Assembly: GCF_041537925.1 (NCBI RefSeq)
Contig: NZ_JBGOSH010000001.1
Span: 682,001 to 746,000, forward strand
Length of the DNA: 64,000 bases
Source: Ruegeria_C sp041537925
GTDB taxonomy: Bacteria; Pseudomonadota; Alphaproteobacteria; Rhodobacterales; Rhodobacteraceae
Direction: 5' to 3'
Positions 62,276 to 64,000 of the stretch are shown here, one piece after another (position 1 is the first letter of the stretch; each line of letters opens with the position of its first letter). The notes under the pieces were generated by a model. It saw only the letters and a program-made list of their open reading frames with translations. It had not been told where the DNA came from and made no database searches. The position numbers were made by a program, and so were the translations under genes.

Positions 62276-63544
62276 ATGCGATACATGATGACCTACGATC
62301 TGGCGGAGACCGTCAGAAATACCAACCAGTGGTTGGGTGCCTCGGCGCGGTCACTGGCGTCTTATCCGATGTTCGCAATGGCTCCGAATCCCGTGTTCAG
62401 CTGGATGGCCGCATGGGGTGAGGTGACAGAACGCACCTATCAGCGCATGATCGTCAAGCCCGACTGGGGCATCCGCACTTTCACCTGCGAGGATGGCAAG
62501 GACCACCTGGTCGAGATCGAAACGGTTGTCGAGCGTCCCTTCGGCGATCTGATCCACTTCAGCGTGAACGGGCGCAAAACACAGCCGCGCAAGGTGCTGC
62601 TGGTCGCACCGATGTCGGGTCACTACGCGACATTGCTGCGCTCGACCGTAAAAAGCCTGCTGGTGAATTGCGAGGTCTATATCACCGACTGGCATAATGC
62701 GCGCGACATTCCGGTCTCCGATGGCAAGTTCGACATTGAGGACTATACGCTCTATCTGGTCGATTTCATGCGCGAGCTTGGCCCAGACACCCATGTAGTC
62801 GCCGTATGCCAGCCTGCGCCGCTGACGCTGGCCGCAACCGCGTATCTGGCCGAGCAGGATCCCAAGGCACAACCCTCTTCGCTGACCCTGATCGGCGGCC
62901 CGGTGGACCCCGATGCTACCCGCACCGATGTGACCGATTTCGGACGCAGGGTGACGATGGGACAGCTCGAAGAAACCATGATCCAGCGCGTCGGGTTCAA
63001 GTACAAGGGCGTAGGTCGCAAGGTCTATCCCGGCCTGTTGCAACTGGCCTCGTTCATGTCGATGAATTCGGATCGCCACAGTCAGGCCTTCGTTGATCAG
63101 ATCCAGCGCGTCATGCGCAACGAGGCCTCCGATCACGATGCCCATAACCGGTTCTACGACGAATATCTGGCGGTGATGGACATGCCTGCCGAGTTCTACC
63201 TGTCCACCGTCGAGCGGGTCTTCAAGAACCGTGAGATTGCGCGCAACGAGTTTGTCGTGGCCGGGCACAAAGTGGATATGAGCAAGATCACCAATGTCGC
63301 GGTCAAGACCGTCGAAGGGGCAAATGACGACATTTCCGCCCCCGGCCAATGCGTCGCTGCGCTGGACCTGTGCACCGGGCTACCCGACAGCAAGAAGGCC
63401 AGCCATGTTGAACCCGGTGCGGGCCATTACGGCATTTTCGCGGGCCGTAGCTGGCGCGATAATATTCGCCCGCTGGTCATCGATTTCATGAACGCCAACA
63501 GCAAGGGCGCCGCACGCAAACCCGCCAACACAAACGCCGCCTGA
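62276..63544 (+). CDS. phaZ: Intracellular polyhydroxyalkanoate depolymerase
   Basis: 422-residue enzyme of the PhaZ1 type that breaks down stored polymer. The nucleophile Cys is in VVAVCQPAPLTLAA; the family blocks VLLVAPMSGHYATLLR, VYITDWHNARDIP and the C-terminal HVEPGAGHYGIFAGRSWR are present. It is divergent from phaC, sharing a 110-base control region. AGAGG precedes the ATG. Confidence 0.95.
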   Translation: MRYMMTYDLAETVRNTNQWLGASARSLASYPMFAMAPNPVFSWMAAWGEVTERTYQRMIVKPDWGIRTFTCEDGKDHLVEIETVVERPFGDLIHFSVNGRKTQPRKVLLVAPMSGHYATLLRSTVKSLLVNCEVYITDWHNARDIPVSDGKFDIEDYTLYLVDFMRELGPDTHVVAVCQPAPLTLAATAYLAEQDPKAQPSSLTLIGGPVDPDATRTDVTDFGRRVTMGQLEETMIQRVGFKYKGVGRKVYPGLLQLASFMSMNSDRHSQAFVDQIQRVMRNEASDHDAHNRFYDEYLAVMDMPAEFYLSTVERVFKNREIARNEFVVAGHKVDMSKITNVAVKTVEGANDDISAPGQCVAALDLCTGLPDSKKASHVEPGAGHYGIFAGRSWRDNIRPLVIDFMNANSKGAARKPANTNAA

Positions 63545-63584
63545 GTCGCCCAGACCGGGAGCAGGAGCGACCGCAAGTAGCAGA

Positions 63585-64000
63585 TCAATGCGGGCTTGCC
63601 AGCCAGTCCCGCAGCGCCTCTGTCACCGCGCCCGGCGCTTCGAGCGTAGGGAAGTGTCCGGTATCGTCCAGAACACGCAGCGTTGCCGTCGGGATCAGTT
63701 CCGACATGAAGACATGGCGTTTGACCGGTGTCAGCACGTCGTGCGCGCCGCACAAAACCAGCGTCGGCACTGATATCTTGCGCAAAGTCGCCTGCTGATC
63801 GGGGCGGCGCTGTAGCGCGCGCATCTGCCGGACGAACACATCGGGCCCCTGCCGGGCGCTCATGGAATGGACAAACTCCAGAATCCCGGCGCGGTTCGGC
63901 CCCGGCGCCAGTACATCCGGCAGCAGTGCCTCGCGCATCACCTCGTCCAGCCGGCCAGCTTGCGCGCCGACGATCATTGGCTCGCGGTCGGCAGCGATCT
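63585..64000 (-). CDS. Alpha/beta hydrolase, C-terminal part (start beyond window)
   Basis: At least 138 residues of the C-terminal part of an alpha/beta hydrolase, open to the window edge. The late-domain Asp region is VPTLVLCGAHDVLTPV and the catalytic His is in LDDTGHFPTLEAPG. The nucleophile lies outside. It converges on phaZ. Whether it acts on PHA products cannot be told. Confidence 0.82.
   Translation of the reverse strand, partial: IAADREPMIVGAQAGRLDEVMREALLPDVLAPGPNRAGILEFVHSMSARQGPDVFVRQMRALQRRPDQQATLRKISVPTLVLCGAHDVLTPVKRHVFMSELIPTATLRVLDDTGHFPTLEAPGAVTEALRDWLASPH

Noticed and set aside
1..64000. CRISPR arrays, insertion sequences, prophage, rRNA or tRNA genes
   Set aside because: No regularly spaced repeats, transposase or integrase motifs, or structural RNA consensus were seen on either strand.

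Overview
This window reads as a chromosomal segment of a Rhodobacterales alphaproteobacterium of the Roseobacter group (Ruegeria/Phaeobacter-like). The reasons are the high GC content, the glyQ/glyS pair, the hflK-hflC-DUF2065-degP cluster, a ferredoxin VI-type protein, a SAM-II riboswitch on metZ, and a phaZ/phaC/phaP/phaR cluster with PhaR operator palindromes. I found no rRNA, tRNA, CRISPR array, insertion sequence, integrase or prophage. It is mostly housekeeping sequence with short accessory blocks and a few decaying genes.

Layout. 1-5.6 kb: glycyl-tRNA synthetase beta (glyS, cut by the window edge) and alpha (glyQ) flank a glutamate symporter (gltS), a DUF6446-like protein and a MarC protein. 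5.8-12.3 kb: an exported protease-fold protein that has lost its catalytic triad, an exported beta carbonic anhydrase, a TPP decarboxylase coupled to TrkH, and a very basic Lys/Ala/Pro repeat protein. 12.5-15.3 kb: folE2 and metZ, the latter behind a SAM-II riboswitch and a terminator. 15.3-19.5 kb: a hydrolase, a GST, a flavoprotein, a deaminase pseudogene with two lesions, and a 2Fe-2S ferredoxin coupled to an FG-GAP protein. 19.5-27.1 kb: purD, xseA, a GST, ftsY, an EamA permease, yciB and a Crp/Fnr regulator.

27.3-34.3 kb is a minus-strand block: degP, DUF2065, hflC, hflK, gor, rpiA and an EF-hand-like gene whose probable signal peptide holds an amber codon. 34.4-41.3 kb: GST, serine deaminase, persulfide dioxygenase-like MBL protein, EamA permease, thiamine pyrophosphokinase and a large acidic protein of unknown function. 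41.6-49.6 kb: DUF2842, purA, a SnoaL-like protein, a cobalt-type nitrile hydratase operon, secG, pyrG and an M19 dipeptidase. 49.1-50.0 kb: tandem TerB-like genes.

50.2-57.0 kb is a one-way run of seven genes: a polar amino-acid ABC importer (ATPase, binding protein, two permeases), a PuuA-like glutamine synthetase homologue, a class I amidotransferase and a second PuuA-like protein. A DegT-type aminotransferase follows. This run looks like uptake plus gamma-glutamylation of a basic amino acid or amine and is the best candidate for an uncharacterised pathway. 58.3-63.5 kb: a trypsin-like protease with an intact triad, then the polyhydroxyalkanoate cluster phaR, phaP, phaC and divergent phaZ, with three CTGC-N3-GCAG sites placed for PhaR control. 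A truncated hydrolase ends the window.
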